64,000 nt of DNA from Delphinus delphis (lineage: Eukaryota > Chordata > Mammalia > Artiodactyla > Delphinidae), in contig NW_027192659.1 of the NCBI RefSeq assembly GCF_949987515.2, positions 2,976,001 through 3,040,000 on the forward strand. Direction: 5' to 3'. A program made the position numbers and the translations under genes. A model generated the notes under the pieces. It was not told the origin of the DNA, searched no databases, and saw only the letters and a list, made by a program, of their open reading frames with translations. Shown here one piece after another: positions 21,951 to 35,400 of the stretch; within the stretch, counting starts at the first letter, position 1; each line of letters begins with the position of its first letter.

Positions 21951-23941
21951 GGCGTGGGATAGTGTTAGCCTACGGGTTAGGATTAGGGGACGGGTGAGAG
22001 TCAGGCTTCGGGGAAGGGTTAGGGTTAGGGTTCGGGCTAGGGTTAGGGTTAGGGGACGGGGACGGTTTAGGGTCCAGGTGAGGGTATGACAACGCTTTAG
22101 GGGTGCGTAGGTGTGAGGGCGCGGGTTAGTGTTAGAGTACGGGTTAGGATTAGGGGACGGGTGAGGGTCAGGCTTCGGGGAAGTGTTAGGGTTAGGGTTC
22201 GGGCTAGGGTTAGGGTTAGGGGACGGGGACGGTTTAGGGTCCAGGTGAGGGTATGACAACGCTTTAGGGGGAGTGTAGGTGTGAGGGCGCGGGTTAGTGT
22301 TAGCGTACGTGTTAGGATTAGGGGAGGGGTGAGGGTCAGGCTTCGGGGAAGTTTTAGGGGTAGGGTTCGGGCCAGGGTTAGAGTTAGGGGACGGGGACGG
22401 TTTAGGGTACAGGTGAGGGTACGACAACGCTTTTGGGGGAGCGTAGGTTTGAGTGCGCAGGTTAGTGTTAGCGTACGGGTTAGGATTAGGGGACGGGTGA
22501 GGGTCAGGCTTCGGGGAAGGGTTAGGGTTAGGGTTCGGGCTAGGGTAAGGGTTAGGGGACGGGGACGGTGTAGGGTCCAGGGGAAGGTACGACAACGCTT
22601 TAGGGGGAGCGTACTTGTGAGGGCATGGGTTAGTGTTAGCGTACGGGTTAGGATTAGGGGACGGGTGAGTGTCAGGCTTCGGGGAAAGGTTAGGGTTAGG
22701 GTTCGGGCTAGGGTTAGAGTTAGGGGACGGGGACGGTTTAGGGTCCAGGTGAGGGTACGACAACGCTTTAGGGGGAGCGGACGTGTGAGGGCGGGGGTTA
22801 GTGTTAGCGTACGGGTCAGGATTAGGGGACGGGTGAGGTTCAGGCTTCGGGGAAGGGTTAGGGTTAGGGTTCGGGCTAGGGTTAGGGTTAGGGGACGGGG
22901 ACGGTTTAGGGTCCAGGGGAGGGTACGACAACGCTTTAGGGGGAGCGCAGGTGTGAGGGCACGGGTTAGTGTTAGCGTACGGTTTAGGATTAGGGGACGG
23001 GTGAGGGTCAGGCTTCGGGGAAGGGTTAGGGTTAGGGTTCGGGCTAGGGTTAGGGTTAGGGAACGGGGACAGTTTAGGGTCCAGGTGAGGGTACGACAAC
23101 GCTTTAGGGGGAGCGTAGGTGTGAGGGCACGGGTTAGTGTTAGCGTACGGTTTAGGATTAGGGGACGGGTGAGGTCAGGCTTTTGGGAAGGGTTAGGCTT
23201 AGGGTTCGGGCTAGGGTTAGGGTTAGGGGACGGGGACGGTTTAGGGTCCAGGTGAGGGTACGACAACGCTTTAGGGGGAGCGTACGTGTGAGGGCGCGGG
23301 TTAGTGTTAGCGTACGGGTTAGGATTAGGGGACGTGTGAGGGTCAGGCTTCGGGGAAGGCATAGGGTTAGGGTTTGGGCTAGGGTTAGGGTTAGGGGACG
23401 GGGACGGTTTAGGGTCCAGGGGAGGGTATGACAACGCTTTTGTGGTGCATAGGTGTGAGGGCGCGGGTTAGTGTTAGCGTACGGGTTAGGATTAGGGGAC
23501 GGGTGAGGGTCAGGCTTCGGGGAAGGGTTAGGGTTAGGGTTCGGGCTAGGGTTAGGGTTAGGGGACGGGGACGGTTTAGGGTCCAGGTGACGGTACGACA
23601 ACGCTTTAGGGGGAGCGTAGGTGTGAGGGCGTGGGATAGTGTTAGCGTACGGGTTAGGATTAGGGGACGGGTGAGGGTCAGGCTTCGGGGAAGGGTTAGG
23701 GTTAGGGTTCGGGCTAGGGTTAGGGTTAGGGGACGGGGTCGGTTCAGGGTACACGTGAGGTTACGACAACGCTTTACGGGGAGCGTACGTTTGAGGGCGG
23801 GGTTTAGTGTTAGCGTTCGGGTTAGGATTAGGGGACGGGTGAGGGTCAGGCTTCAGGGAAGGGTTAGGGTTAGGGTTCGGGCTAGGGTTAGGGTTAGGGG
23901 ACGGGGACGGTTTAGGGTGCAGGTGAGGGTATGACAACGCT

Positions 23942-24948
23942 TTAGGGGTGCGTAGGTGTGAGGGCGCGGGTTAGTGTTAGAGTACGGGTTAGGATTAGGG
24001 GACGGGTGAGGGTCAGGCTTCGTGGAAGGGTTAGGGTTAGGGTTCGGGCTAGGGTTAGGGTTAGGGGACGGGGACGGTTTAGGGTCCAGGGGAGGGTACG
24101 ACAACGCTTTAGGGGGAGCGTAGGTGTGAGGGCGCGGCTTAGTGTTAGCGTACGGGTTAGGATTAGGGGACGGGTGAGGGTCAGGCTTCGGGGAAGGGTT
24201 AGGGTTAGGGTTCGGGCTAGGGTTAGGGTTAGGGGACGGGGACGGTTTAGGGTGCAGGTGAGGGTATGACAACGCTTTAGGGGTGCGTAGGTGTGAGGGC
24301 GCGGGTTAGTGTTAGAGTACGGGTTAGGATTAGGGGACGGGTGAGGGTCTGGCTTCGGGGAAAGATTTGGGTTAGGGTTCGGGCTAGGGTTAGGGTTAGG
24401 GGACGGGGACAGTTTAGGGTCCAGGTGAGGGTACGAAAACGCTTTAGGGGGAGCGTACGTGTGAGTGCGTGGGTTAGTGTTAGCGTACTGGTCAGGATTA
24501 GGGGACGGGTGAGAGTCAGGCTTCGGGGAAGGGTTAGGGTTGGGGTTCGGGCTAGGGTTAGGGTTAGGGGACGCGGACGGTTTAGGGTCCAGGGGAGGGT
24601 ATGACAACGCTTAAGGGGGAGCGTACGTGTGAGGGTTCGGGTTAGTGTTAGCGTACGGGTTAGGATTAGGGGACGGGTGAGGGTCAGGCTTCGGGGAAGG
24701 GTTAGGGTTAGGGTTCGGGCTAGGGTTAGGGTTAGGGGACGGGGACGGTTTAGGGTCCAGGGGAGGGTACGACAACGCTTTAGGGGGAGCGTAGGTGTGA
24801 GGGCGTGGCTTAGTGTTAGAGTACGGGTTAGGATTAGGGGACGGGTGAGGGTCAGGCTTCGGGGAAGGGTTAGGTTTAGGGTTCGGGCTAGGGTTAGGGT
24901 TAGGGGACGGGGACGGTTTAGGTTCCAGGTGAGGGTATGACAACGCTT
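23942..24948 (+). repeat. dimeric (~335 bp) higher-order repeats
   Basis: Three copies of a two-monomer unit start at the TTTAGGGGTGCGTAGG-type marker: 23941, 24276, about 24611 (variant) and the next at 24947. Spacings are 335, 335 and 336 bp. The one-base shortfall against 336 comes from the marker's single-base loss, which shifts reading frame once per dimer. Confidence 0.75.
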
Positions 24949-27900
24949 TAGGGGTGCGTAGGTGTGAGGGCGCGGGTTAGTGTTAGCGTACGGGTTAGGA
25001 TTAGGGGACGGGTGAGGGTCAGGCTTCGGGGAAGGGTTAGGGTTAGGGTTCGTGCTAGGGTTAGGGTTAGGGGACGGGGACGGTTTAGGGTCCAGGTGAG
25101 GGTATGACAACGCTTTAGGGGTAGCGTAGGTGTGAGGGCGTGGGTTAGTGTTAGCGTACGTGTTAGCATTAGGGGACAGGTGAGGGTCAGGCTTCGGGGA
25201 AGGTTTAGGTTTAGGGTTCGGGCCAGGGTTAGGGTTAGGGGACGGGGACGGTTTAGGGTACAGGTGAGGGTACGACAACGCTTTAGGGGGATCGAACAAG
25301 TGAGGGCGCGGGTTAGTGTTAGCGTACGGGTTAGAATTAGGGGACGGTTGAGGGTCAGGCTTCGCGGAAGGGTTAGGGTTAGGGTTCGGGCTAGCGTTAG
25401 CGTTAGGGGACAGGGACGGTTCAGGGTACACGTGAGGTTACGACAACGCTTTAGGGGGAGCGTACGTGTGAGGGCGCAGGTTAGTGTTAGCGTACGGGTT
25501 AGGATTAGGGGACGGGTGAGGGTCAGGCTTCGGGGAAGGGTTAGGGCTAGGGTTCGGGCTAGGGTTAGGGTTAGGGGACGGGGACGGTTTAGGGTCCAGG
25601 GCAGGGTATGACAACGCTTTAGGGGGAGCGTACGTGTGAGGGCCCGGGTTAGTGTTAGCGTACAGGTTAGGATTAGGGGACGTGTGAGGGTCAGGCTTCG
25701 GGGAAGGCATAGGGTTAGGGTTTGGGCTAGGGTTAGGGTTAGGGGACGGGGACGGTTTAGGGTCCAGGGGAGGGTACGACAACGCTTTAGGGGGAGCGTA
25801 CGTGTGAGGGCGCGGGTTAGTGTTAGCGTACGGGTTAGGATTAGGTGACGGGTGAGGGTCAGGCTTCGGGGAAGGGTTAGGGTTAGGGTTCGGGCTAGGG
25901 TTAGGGTTAGGGGATGGGGACGGTTTAGGGTCCAGGAGAGGGTACGACAACGCTTTAAGGGGAGCGTAGGTGTGAGGGCGCGGGTTAGTGTTAGCGTACG
26001 GGTTAGGATTAGGGGACGGGTGAGGGTCAGGCTCGGGGAAGGGTTAGGGTTAGGGATCGGGCTAGGGTTAGGGTTAGGGGACGGGGACGGTTTAGGGTCC
26101 AGGTGAGGGTACGCCAACGCTTTAGCGGGAGCGTAGGTGTGAGGGCATGGGTTAGTGTTAGCGTACGGGTTAGGATTAGGGGACGGGTTTTGGTCAGGCT
26201 TCGGGGAAGGGTTAGGGTTAGGTTTCGGGCTAGGGTTAGGGTTAGGGGACGGGGATGCTTTAGGGTCCTGGTGAGGGTATGAGAACGCTTTAGGGGGAGC
26301 GTACGTGTGAGGGCGCGGGTTAGTGTTAGCGTACGGGTTAGGTTTAGGGGACGGCTGAGGGTCAGGCTTCGGGGAAGGCTTAGGGTTAGGGTTCGGGCTA
26401 GGGTTAGGGTTAGGGGACGGGGACGGTTTAGGGTCCAGGGGAGGGTACGACAACGCTTTAGGGGGAGCGTACTTGTGAGGGCACGGGTTAGTGTTAGCGT
26501 ACGGTTTAGGATTAGGGGACGGGTGAGGGTCAGGCTACGGGGTAGGGTTAGGGTTAGGGCTCGGGCTAGGGTTAGGGTTAGGGGATGGGGACGGTTTAGG
26601 GTACAGGGGAGGGTACGACAACGCTTTAGGGGGAACGTAGGTGTGAGGGCGCGGGTTAGTGTTAGCGTACGGGTTAGGATTAAGGGACGGGTGAGGGTCA
26701 GGCTTCGGGAAGGGTTAGGGTTAGGGTTCGGGCTAGGGTTAGGGTTAGGGGACGGGGACGGTTTAGGGTCCAGGGGAGGGTACGACAACGCTTTAGGGGA
26801 ATCGTACGTTTGAGGGCACGGGTTAGTGTTAGCGTACGGGTTAGGATTAGGGGACGGGTGAGGGTCAGGCTTCGGGGAAGGGTTAGGGTTAGGGTTCGGG
26901 CTAGAGTTAGGGTTAGGGGATGGGGACGGTTTAGGGTCCAGGGGAGGGTACGACAACAATTTAGGGGGAGCGTTCGTGTGAGGGCGCGGGTTAGTGTTAG
27001 CGTACGGGTTAGGATTAGAGGACGGGTGAGGGTCACGCTTCGGGGAAGGGTTAGGGTTCGGGCTAGGGTTAGGGTTAGAGGACGGGGACAGTTTAGGGTC
27101 CAGGGGAGGGTACGACAACGCTTTAGGGGAGCGTACGTGTGAGTGCGCGGGTTAGTGTTAGTGTACGGGTTAGGATTAGGGGACGGGTGAGGGTCAGGCT
27201 TCGGGAAAGGGTTAGGGTTAGGGTTCGTGCTAGGGTTAGGGTTAGGGAACGGGGACGGTTTAGGGTCCATGTGAGGGTATGACAACGCTTTAGGGGGAGA
27301 GTACGTGTGAGGGCGCGGGTTAGTGTTAGCGTACGGGTTAGGATTAGGGGACGGGTGAGGGTCAGGCTTCGGGGAAGGTTTAGGGTTAGGGTACGGGCTA
27401 GGGTTAGGGATAGGGGACGGGGACGGCTTAGGGTCCATGTGAGGGTACGACAACGCTTTAGGGGGAGCGTACGTGTGAGGGCGTGGGTTAGTATTAGCGT
27501 ACGTGTTAGGATTAGGGGACAGGTGAGGTTCAGGCTTCGGGGAAGGTTTAGGGTTAGGGTTCGGGCTAGGGTTAGGGTTAGGGGACGGGGACGGTTTAAG
27601 GTCCAGGGGATGGTACGACAACGCTTTAGGCGGAGCGTAGGTGTGAGGGCTCGGTTTAGTGTTAGCGTACGGGTTAGGATTAGGGGACGGGTGAGGGTCA
27701 GGCTTCGGGGAAGTGTTAGAGTTAGGGTTAGTGTTCGGGCTAGAATTAGGGTTAGGGGACGGGGACGGTTTAGGGTCCAGGGAGGGTACGACAACACTTT
27801 AGGGGGAGCGTACGTGTGCAGGCGCATGTTAGTGTTAGCGTACTGGTTAGGATTACGGGACGGGTGAGGGTCAGGCTTCGGGGAAGTGTTAGGGTTAGGG

Positions 27901-30900
27901 TTCGGGCTAGGGTTAGGGTTAGGGGAGGGGACGGTTTAGGGTCCAGGTGAGGGTACGACAACGCATTAGGGGGAGCGTACGTGAGAGGGCGCGGGTTAGT
28001 GTTAGCGTACGGGTTACGATTAGGGGACGGGTGAGGGTCAGGCTCTGGGGAAGGTTTAGGGTTAGGGTTCAGGCTAGGGTTAGGGGACGGGGACGGTTCA
28101 GGGTCCAGGTGAGGGTACGACAACGCTTTAGGGGGAGCGTAGGTGTGAGGGCGCGGGTTAGTGTTAGCGTACGGGTTAGGAATAGGGGACAGGTGAGGGT
28201 CAGGCTTTGGGGAGGGTTTAGGGTTAGGGTTCGGGCTAGGGTTAGGGTTAGGGGACGGGGACGGTTTAGGGTCCAGAGGAGGGTACGACAACTCTTTAGG
28301 GGGAGCGTAGGTGTGAGGGCGCGGATTAGTGTTAGCGTACGGTTTAGGAATAGGGGACTGGTGAGTGTCAGGCTTCGGGGAAGGCTTAGGGTTAGGGTTA
28401 GGGCTAGGGTTAGGGTTACGGGACGGGGACGGTTTAGGGTCCAGGGGAGGGTACGACAACGCTTTAGGGGGAGCGTACGTGTGAGGGCGCAGGTTAGTGT
28501 TAGCGTACGGGTTAGGATTAGGGGACGGGTGAGGGTCAGGCTTCGGGGAAGGCTTAGGGTTAGGGTTCGGGCTAGGGTTAGGGTTAGGGGATGGGGACGG
28601 TTTAGGGTCCAGGGGAGGGTACGACAACGCTTTAGGGGAGCGTACGTGTGAGTGCGCGGGTTAGTGTTAGCGTACGGTTAGGATTAGGGGACGGGTGAGG
28701 GTCAGGCTTCGGGGAAGGGTTAGGGTTAGGGTTCGTGCTAGGGTTAGGGTTAGGGGACGGGGACGGTTTAGGGTCCAGAGGAGGGTACGACAACGCTTTA
28801 GGGGGAGCGTACGTGTGAGGGCGCGGGTTAGTGTTAGCGTACGGGTTAGGATTAGGGGACAGCTGAGGGTCAGGCTTCGGGGAAGGGTTAGGGTTAGGAT
28901 ACGAGCTAGGGTTAGGGATAGGGGACGGGGACGGTTTAGGGTCCACGTGAGTGTACGACAACGCTTTAGGGGGAGCGTACGTGAGAGGGCGCGGGTTAGT
29001 GTTAGCGTACGGGTTAGGATTAGGGGACGGGTGAGGGTCAGGCTTCAGGGAAGGGTTAGGTTTAGGGTTCGGGCTAGGGTTAGGGTTAGGGGACGGGGAC
29101 GGTTTAGGGTCCAGGGGAGTGTACGACAACGCTTTAGGGGGAGCGTACGTGTGAGGGCGCGGGTTAGTGTTAGCGTACGGGTTAGGATTAGGGGACGGGT
29201 GAGTGTCAGGCTTCGGGGAAGGGTTAGGGTTAGGGTTCGGGCTAGGGTTACGGTTAGGGGACGGGGACGGTTTAGGGTCCAGGTGAGGGTACGACAACGC
29301 TTTAGGGGGAGCGTACGTGTGAGGGCGCGGGTTAGTGTTAGCGTACGGGTTAGGATTAGGGGACGGGTGAGGGTCAGGCTTCGGGGAAGGGTTAGGGTTA
29401 GGGTTCGTGCTAGGGTTAGGGTTAGGGGACGGGGACGGTTTAGGGTCCAGGGGAGGGTACGACAACGCTTTAGGGGGAGCGTACGTGTGAGGGCGCGGGT
29501 TAGTGTTAGCGTACGGGTTAGGATTAGGGGACGGGTGAGGGTCAGGCTTCGGGGAAGGGTTCGGGCTAGGGTTAGGGTTAGGGGACGGGGACGGTTTAGG
29601 GTCCAGGGGAGGGTACGACAACGCTTTAGGGGGAACGTACGTGTGAGGGCGCGGGTTAGTGTTAGCGTACGGGTTAGGATTAGGGGACGGGTGAGGGTCA
29701 GGCTTCGGGGAATGGTTAGGGTTAGGGTTCGGGCTACGGATAGGGTTAGGGGACGGGGATGGTTTAGGGTCCAGGGGAGGGTAACACAACGCTTTAGGGG
29801 GAACGTACGTGTGAGGGCGCGGGTTAGTGTTAGCGTACGGGTTAGGATTAGGGGACGGGTGAGGGTCAGGCTTCGGGGAAGGGTTAGGGTTAAGGTTCGT
29901 GCTAGGGTTAGGGTTACGGGAAGGGGACGGTTTAGGGTCCAGGGGAGGGTACGACAACGCTCTAGGGGGAGAGTACGTGTGAGGGCGCGGGTTAGTGTTA
30001 GCGTACGGGTTAGGATTAGGGGACAGCTGAGGGTCAGGCTTCGGGGAAGGGTTAGGGTTAGGATACGAGCTAGGGTTAGGGATAGGGGACGGGGACGGTT
30101 TAGGGTCCGTGTGAGTGTACGACAACGCTTTAGGGGGAGCGTACGTGAGAGGGCGCGGGTTAGTGTTAGCGTACGGGTTAGGATTAGGGGACGGGTGAGG
30201 GTCAGGCTTCAGGGAAGGGTTAGGTTTAGGGTTCGGGCTAGGGTTAGGGTTAGGGGACGGGGACGGTTTAGGGTCCAGGGGAGGGTACGACAACGCTTTA
30301 GGGGGAGCGTACGTGTGAGGGCGCGGGTTAGTGTTAGCGTACGGGTTAGGATTAGGGGACGGGTGAGGGTCAGGCTTCGGGGAAGGGTTAGGGTTAGGGT
30401 TCGGGCTAGGGTTAGGGTTAGGGGACGGGGACGGTTTAGCGTCCAGGTGAGGGTACGACAACGCTTTAGGGGGAGCGTACGTGTGAGGGCGAGGGTTAGT
30501 GTTAGCGTACGGGTTAGGATTAGGGGACGGGTGAGGGTCAGGCTTCGGGGAAGTGTTAGAGTTAGGGTTAGTGTTCGGGCTAGGGTTAGGGTTAGGGGAC
30601 GGGGACGGTTTAGGGTCCAGGGGAGGGTACGACAACGCTTTAGGGGGAGCGTACGTGTGAGGGCGCGGGTTAGTGTTAGCGTACAGGTTAGGATTAGGGG
30701 ACGGGTGAGGGTCAGGCTCTGGGGAAGGGTTAGGGTTAGGGTTCGGGCTAGGGTTAGGGTTAGGGGATGGGGACGGTTTAGGGTCCAGGTGAGGGTACGA
30801 CAACGCTTTAGGGGGAACGTACGTGTGCGGGCGCGGGTTAGTGTTAGCGTACTGGTTAGGATTACGGGACGGGTGAGTGTCAGGCTTCAGGGAAGGGTTA

Positions 30901-32469
30901 GGGTTAGGGTTCGGGCTACGGTTAGGGTTAGGGGAGGGGACGCTTTAGGGTCCAGGTGAGGGTACGACAACGCATTAGGGGGAGCGTACGTGTGAGGGTG
31001 CGGGTTAGTGTTAGCGTACGGGTTACGATTAGGGGACGGGTGAGGGTCAGGCTCTGGGGAAGGGTTAGGGTTAGGGTTCAGGCTAGGGTTAGGGGACGGG
31101 GACGGTTTAGGGTCCAGGAGAGGGTACGACAACGCTTTAGGGGGAGCGTACGTGTGAGGGCGCGGGTTAGTGTTAGCGTACGGGTTAGGATTAGGGGACG
31201 GGTGAGAGTCAGGCTTCGGGGAAGGAGTAGGGTTAGCGTTCGGGCTAGTGTTAGGGTTAGGGGACGGGGACGGTTTAGGGTCCAGGTGAGGGTACGACAA
31301 CGCTTTAGGGGGAGCGAAGGTGTGAGGGCGTGGGATAGTGTTAGCGTACGGGTTAGGATTAGGGGATGGTTGAGGGTCAGGTTTCGGCCAAGGGTTAGGG
31401 TTAGGGTTCGGGCTAGGGATAGGGTTAGGGGACAGGGACGGTTTAGGGTCCAGGTGAGGGTACGACAACACTTTAGGGGGAGCGTACGTGTGCAGGCGCA
31501 GGTTATTGTTAGCGTACTGGTTAGGATTACGGGACGGGTGAGGGTCAGGCTTCGGGGAAGGGTTAGGGTTAGGGTTCGGGCTAGGGTTAGGGTTAGGGGA
31601 GGGGACGGTTTAGGGTCCAGGTGAGGGTACGACAACGCATTAGGGGGAGCGTACGTGTGAGGGCGCGGGTTAGTGTTAGCGTACGGGTTACGATTAGGGG
31701 ACGGGTGAGGGTCAGGCTCTGGGGAAGGTTTAGGGTTAGGGTTCAGGCTAGGGTTAGGGGACAGGGACGGTTTAGGGTCCAGGTGAGGGTACGACAACGC
31801 TTTAGGGGGAGCGTACGTGTGAGGGCGCGGGTTAGTGTTAGCGTACGGGTTAGGAATAGGGGACAGGTGAGGGTCAGGCTTTGGGGAGGGTTTAGGGTTA
31901 GGGTTCGGGCTAGGGTTAGGGTTAGGGGACGGGGATGGTTTAGGGTCCAGGGGAGGGTACGACAACGCTTTAGGGGGAGCGTTGGTGTGAGGGCGCGGAT
32001 TAGTGTTAGCGTACGGTTTAGGATTAGGGGACTGGTGAGTGTCAGGCTTCGGGGAAGGCTTAGGGTTAGGGTTAGGGCTAGGGTTAGGGTTACGGGACGG
32101 GGACGGTTTAGGGTCCAGGGGAGGGTACGACAACGCTTTAGGGGGAGCGTACGTGTGAGGGCACAGGTTAGTGTTAGCGTACGGGTTAGGATTAGGGGAC
32201 GGGTGAGGGTCAGGCTTCGGGGAAGGCTTAGGGTTAGGGTTCGGGCTAGGGTTAGGGTTAGGGGATGGGGACGGGTTAGGGTCCAGGGGAGGGTACGACA
32301 ACGCTTTAGGGGAGCGTACGTGTGAGTGCGCGGGTTAGTGTTAGCGTACGGGTTAGGATTAGGGGACGGGTGAGGGTCAGGCTTCGGGGAAGGGTTAGGG
32401 TTAGGGTTCGTGCTAGGGTTAGGGTTAGGGGACGGGGACGGTTTAGGGTCCAGGGGAGGTTACGACAAC

Positions 32470-35400
32470 GCTTTAGGGGGAGCGTACGTGTGAGGGCGCG
32501 GGTTAGTGTTAGCGTACGGGTTAGGATTAGGGGACGGGTGAGGGTCAGGCTTCGGGGAAGGGTTAGGGTTAGGGTTCGGGCTAGGGTTAGGGTTAGGGGA
32601 GGGGGACGGTTTAGGGTCCAGGGGAGTGTACGACAACGCTTTAGGGGGAGCGTACATGTGAGGGCGCGGGTTAGTGTTAGCGTACGGGTTAGGATTAGGG
32701 GGCGGGTGAGGGTCAGGCTTCGGGGAAGGGTTAGGGTTAGGGTTCGTGCTAGGGTTAGGGTTAGGGGACGGGGACGGTTTAGGGTCTAGGGGAGGGTACG
32801 ACAACGCTTTAGGGGGAGCGTACGTGTGAGGGCGCGGGTTAGTGTTAGCGTACGGGTTAGGATTAGGGGACGGGTGAGGGTCAGGCTTCGGGGAAGGGTT
32901 AGGGTTAGGGTTCGTGCTAGGGTTAGGGTTAGGGGACGGGGACGGTTTAGGGTCCATGTGAGGGTACGACAACGCTTTAGGGGGAGTGTACGTGTGAGGG
33001 CGCGGGTTAGTGTTAGCGTACGGGTTAGGATTAGGGGACGGGTGAGGGTCAGGCTTCGGGGAAGGGTTAGGGTTAGGGTACGGGCTAGGTTTAGGGATAG
33101 GGGACGGGGACGGCTTAGGGTCCATGTGAGGGTACGACAACGCTTTAGGGGGAGCGTACGTGTGAGGGCGTGGGTTAGTGTTAGCGTACGGGTTAGGATT
33201 AGGGGACAGGTGAGGTTCAGGCTTCGGGGAAGGTTTAGGGTTAGGGTTCGGGCTAGGGTTAGGGTTAGGGGACGGGGACGGTTTAGGGTCCAGGGGATGG
33301 TACGACAACGCTTTAGGCGGAGCGTAGGTGTGAGGGCTCGGTTTAGTGTTAGCGTACGGGTTAGGATTAGGGAACGGGTGAGAGTCAGGCTTCGGGGAAG
33401 TGTTAGAGTTAGGGTTAGTGTTCGGGCTAGGGGTAGGGTTAGGGGACGGGGACGGTTTAGGGTCCAAGTGAGGGTACGACAACGCTTTAGGGGGAGCGAA
33501 GGTGTGAGGGCGTGGGATAGTGTTAGCGTACGGGTTAGGATTAGGCGATGGTTGAGGGTCAGGTTTCGGCCAAGGGTTAGGGTTAGGGTTCGGGCTAGGG
33601 ATAGGGTTAGGGGACAGGGACGGTTTAGGGTCCAGGTGAGGGTACGACAACACTTTAGGGGGAGCGTACGTGTGCAGGCGCAGGTTAGTGTTAGCGTACT
33701 GGTTAGGATTACGGGGCGGATGAGGGTCAGGCTTCGGGGAAGGGTTAGGGTTAGGGTTCGGGCTAGGGTTAGGGTTAGGGGAGGGGACGGTTTAGGGTCC
33801 AGGTGAGGGTACGACAACGCATTAGGGGGAGCGTACGTGTGAGGGCGCGGGTTAGTGTTAGCGTACGGGTTACGATTAGGGGACGGGTGAGGGTCAGGCT
33901 CTGGGGAAGGTTTAGGGTTAGGGTTCAGGCTAGGGTTAGGGGACGGGGACGGTTTAGGGTCCAGGTGAGGGTACGACAACGCTTTAGGGGGAGCGTACGT
34001 GTGAGGGCGCGGGTTAGTGTTAGCGTACGGGTTAGGAATAGGGGACAGGTGAGGGTCAGGCTTTGGGGAGGGTTTAGGGTTAGAGTTCGGGCTAGGGTTA
34101 GGGTTAGGGGACGGGGACGGTTTAGGGTCCAGAGGAGGGTACGACAACGCTTTAGGGGGAGCGTAGGTGTGAGGGCGCGGATTAGTGTTAGCGTACGGTT
34201 TAGGATTAGGGGACTGGTGAGAGTCAGGCTTCGGGTTAGGGTTAGGGCTAGGGTTAGGGTTACGGGACGGGGACGGTTTAGGGTCCAGGGGAGGGTACGA
34301 CAACGCTTTACGGGGAGCGAACGTGTGAGGGCGCGGGTTAGTGTTAGCGTACGGGTTAGGATTAGGGGACGGGTGAGGGTCAGGATTCGGGGAAGGCTTA
34401 GGGTTAGGGTTCGGGCTAGGGATAGGGTTAGGGGACGGGGATGGTTTAGGGTCCAGGGGAGGGTACGACAACGCTTTAGGGGGAAAGTACGTGTGAGGGC
34501 GCGGGTTAGTGTTAGCGTACGGGTTAGGATTAGGGGACGGGTGAGGGTCAGGCTCTGGGGAAGGGTTAGGGTTAGGGTTCGGGCTAGGGTTAGGGTTAGG
34601 GGATGGGGACGGTTTATGGTCCAGGTGAGGGTACGACAACGCTTTAGGGGGAGCGTATGTGTGAGGGCGCGGGTTAGTGTTAGCGTACGGGTTAGGATTA
34701 GGAGACGGGTGAGGGTCAGGCTTCGGGGAAGGCTTAGGGTTAGGGTTCGGGCTAGGGTTAGGGTTAGGGGACGGGGACGGTTTAGGGTCCAGGGGAGGGT
34801 ACGACAACGCTTTAGGGGGAGCGTACGTGTGAGGGCGTGGGTTAGTGTTAGCGTACGGGTTAGGATTAGGGGACGTGTGAGGGTCAGGCTTCGGGGAAGG
34901 GTTAGGGTTAGGGTACGTGCTAGGGTTAGGGTTAGGGGACGGGGACGGTTTAGGGTCCAGGGGAGGGTACGACAACGCTTTAGGGGGAGCGTACGTGTGA
35001 GGGCACGGGTTAGTGTTAGCGTACGGGTTAGGATTAGGGGACGGGTGAGGGTCAGGCTTCGGGGAAGGGTTAGGGTTAGGGTTCGTGCTAGGGTTAGGGT
35101 TAGGGGACGGGGACGGTTTAGGGTCCAGAGGAGGGTACGACAACGCTTTAGGGGGAGCGTACGTGTGAGGGCGCGGGTTAGTGTTAGCGTACGGGTTAGG
35201 ATTAGGGGACGGGTGAGGGTCAGGCTTCGGGGAAGGGTTAGGGTTAGGGTTCGTGCTAGGGTTAGGGTTAGGGGACGGGGACGGTTTAGGGTCCAGGGGA
35301 GGGTACGACAACGCTTTAGGGGGAGCGTACGTGTGAGGGCGCGGGTTAGTGTTAGCGTACGGGTTAGGATTAGGGGACGTGTGAGGGTCAGGCTTCGGGG

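Larger units (their letters stand above)
14761..27100 (+). repeat. proximal, more variable part of the satellite
   Basis: Monomers here differ from one another more than distal ones. Many have GCGTAGGTG or GCATAGGTG where distal copies have GCGTACGTG. A subset from about 18.7 to 25 kb has a shortened hexamer 15-16 junction (CTTTAGGGGTGC) with a one-base loss. The end of the zone is gradual and 27100 is my estimate. Confidence 0.65.
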
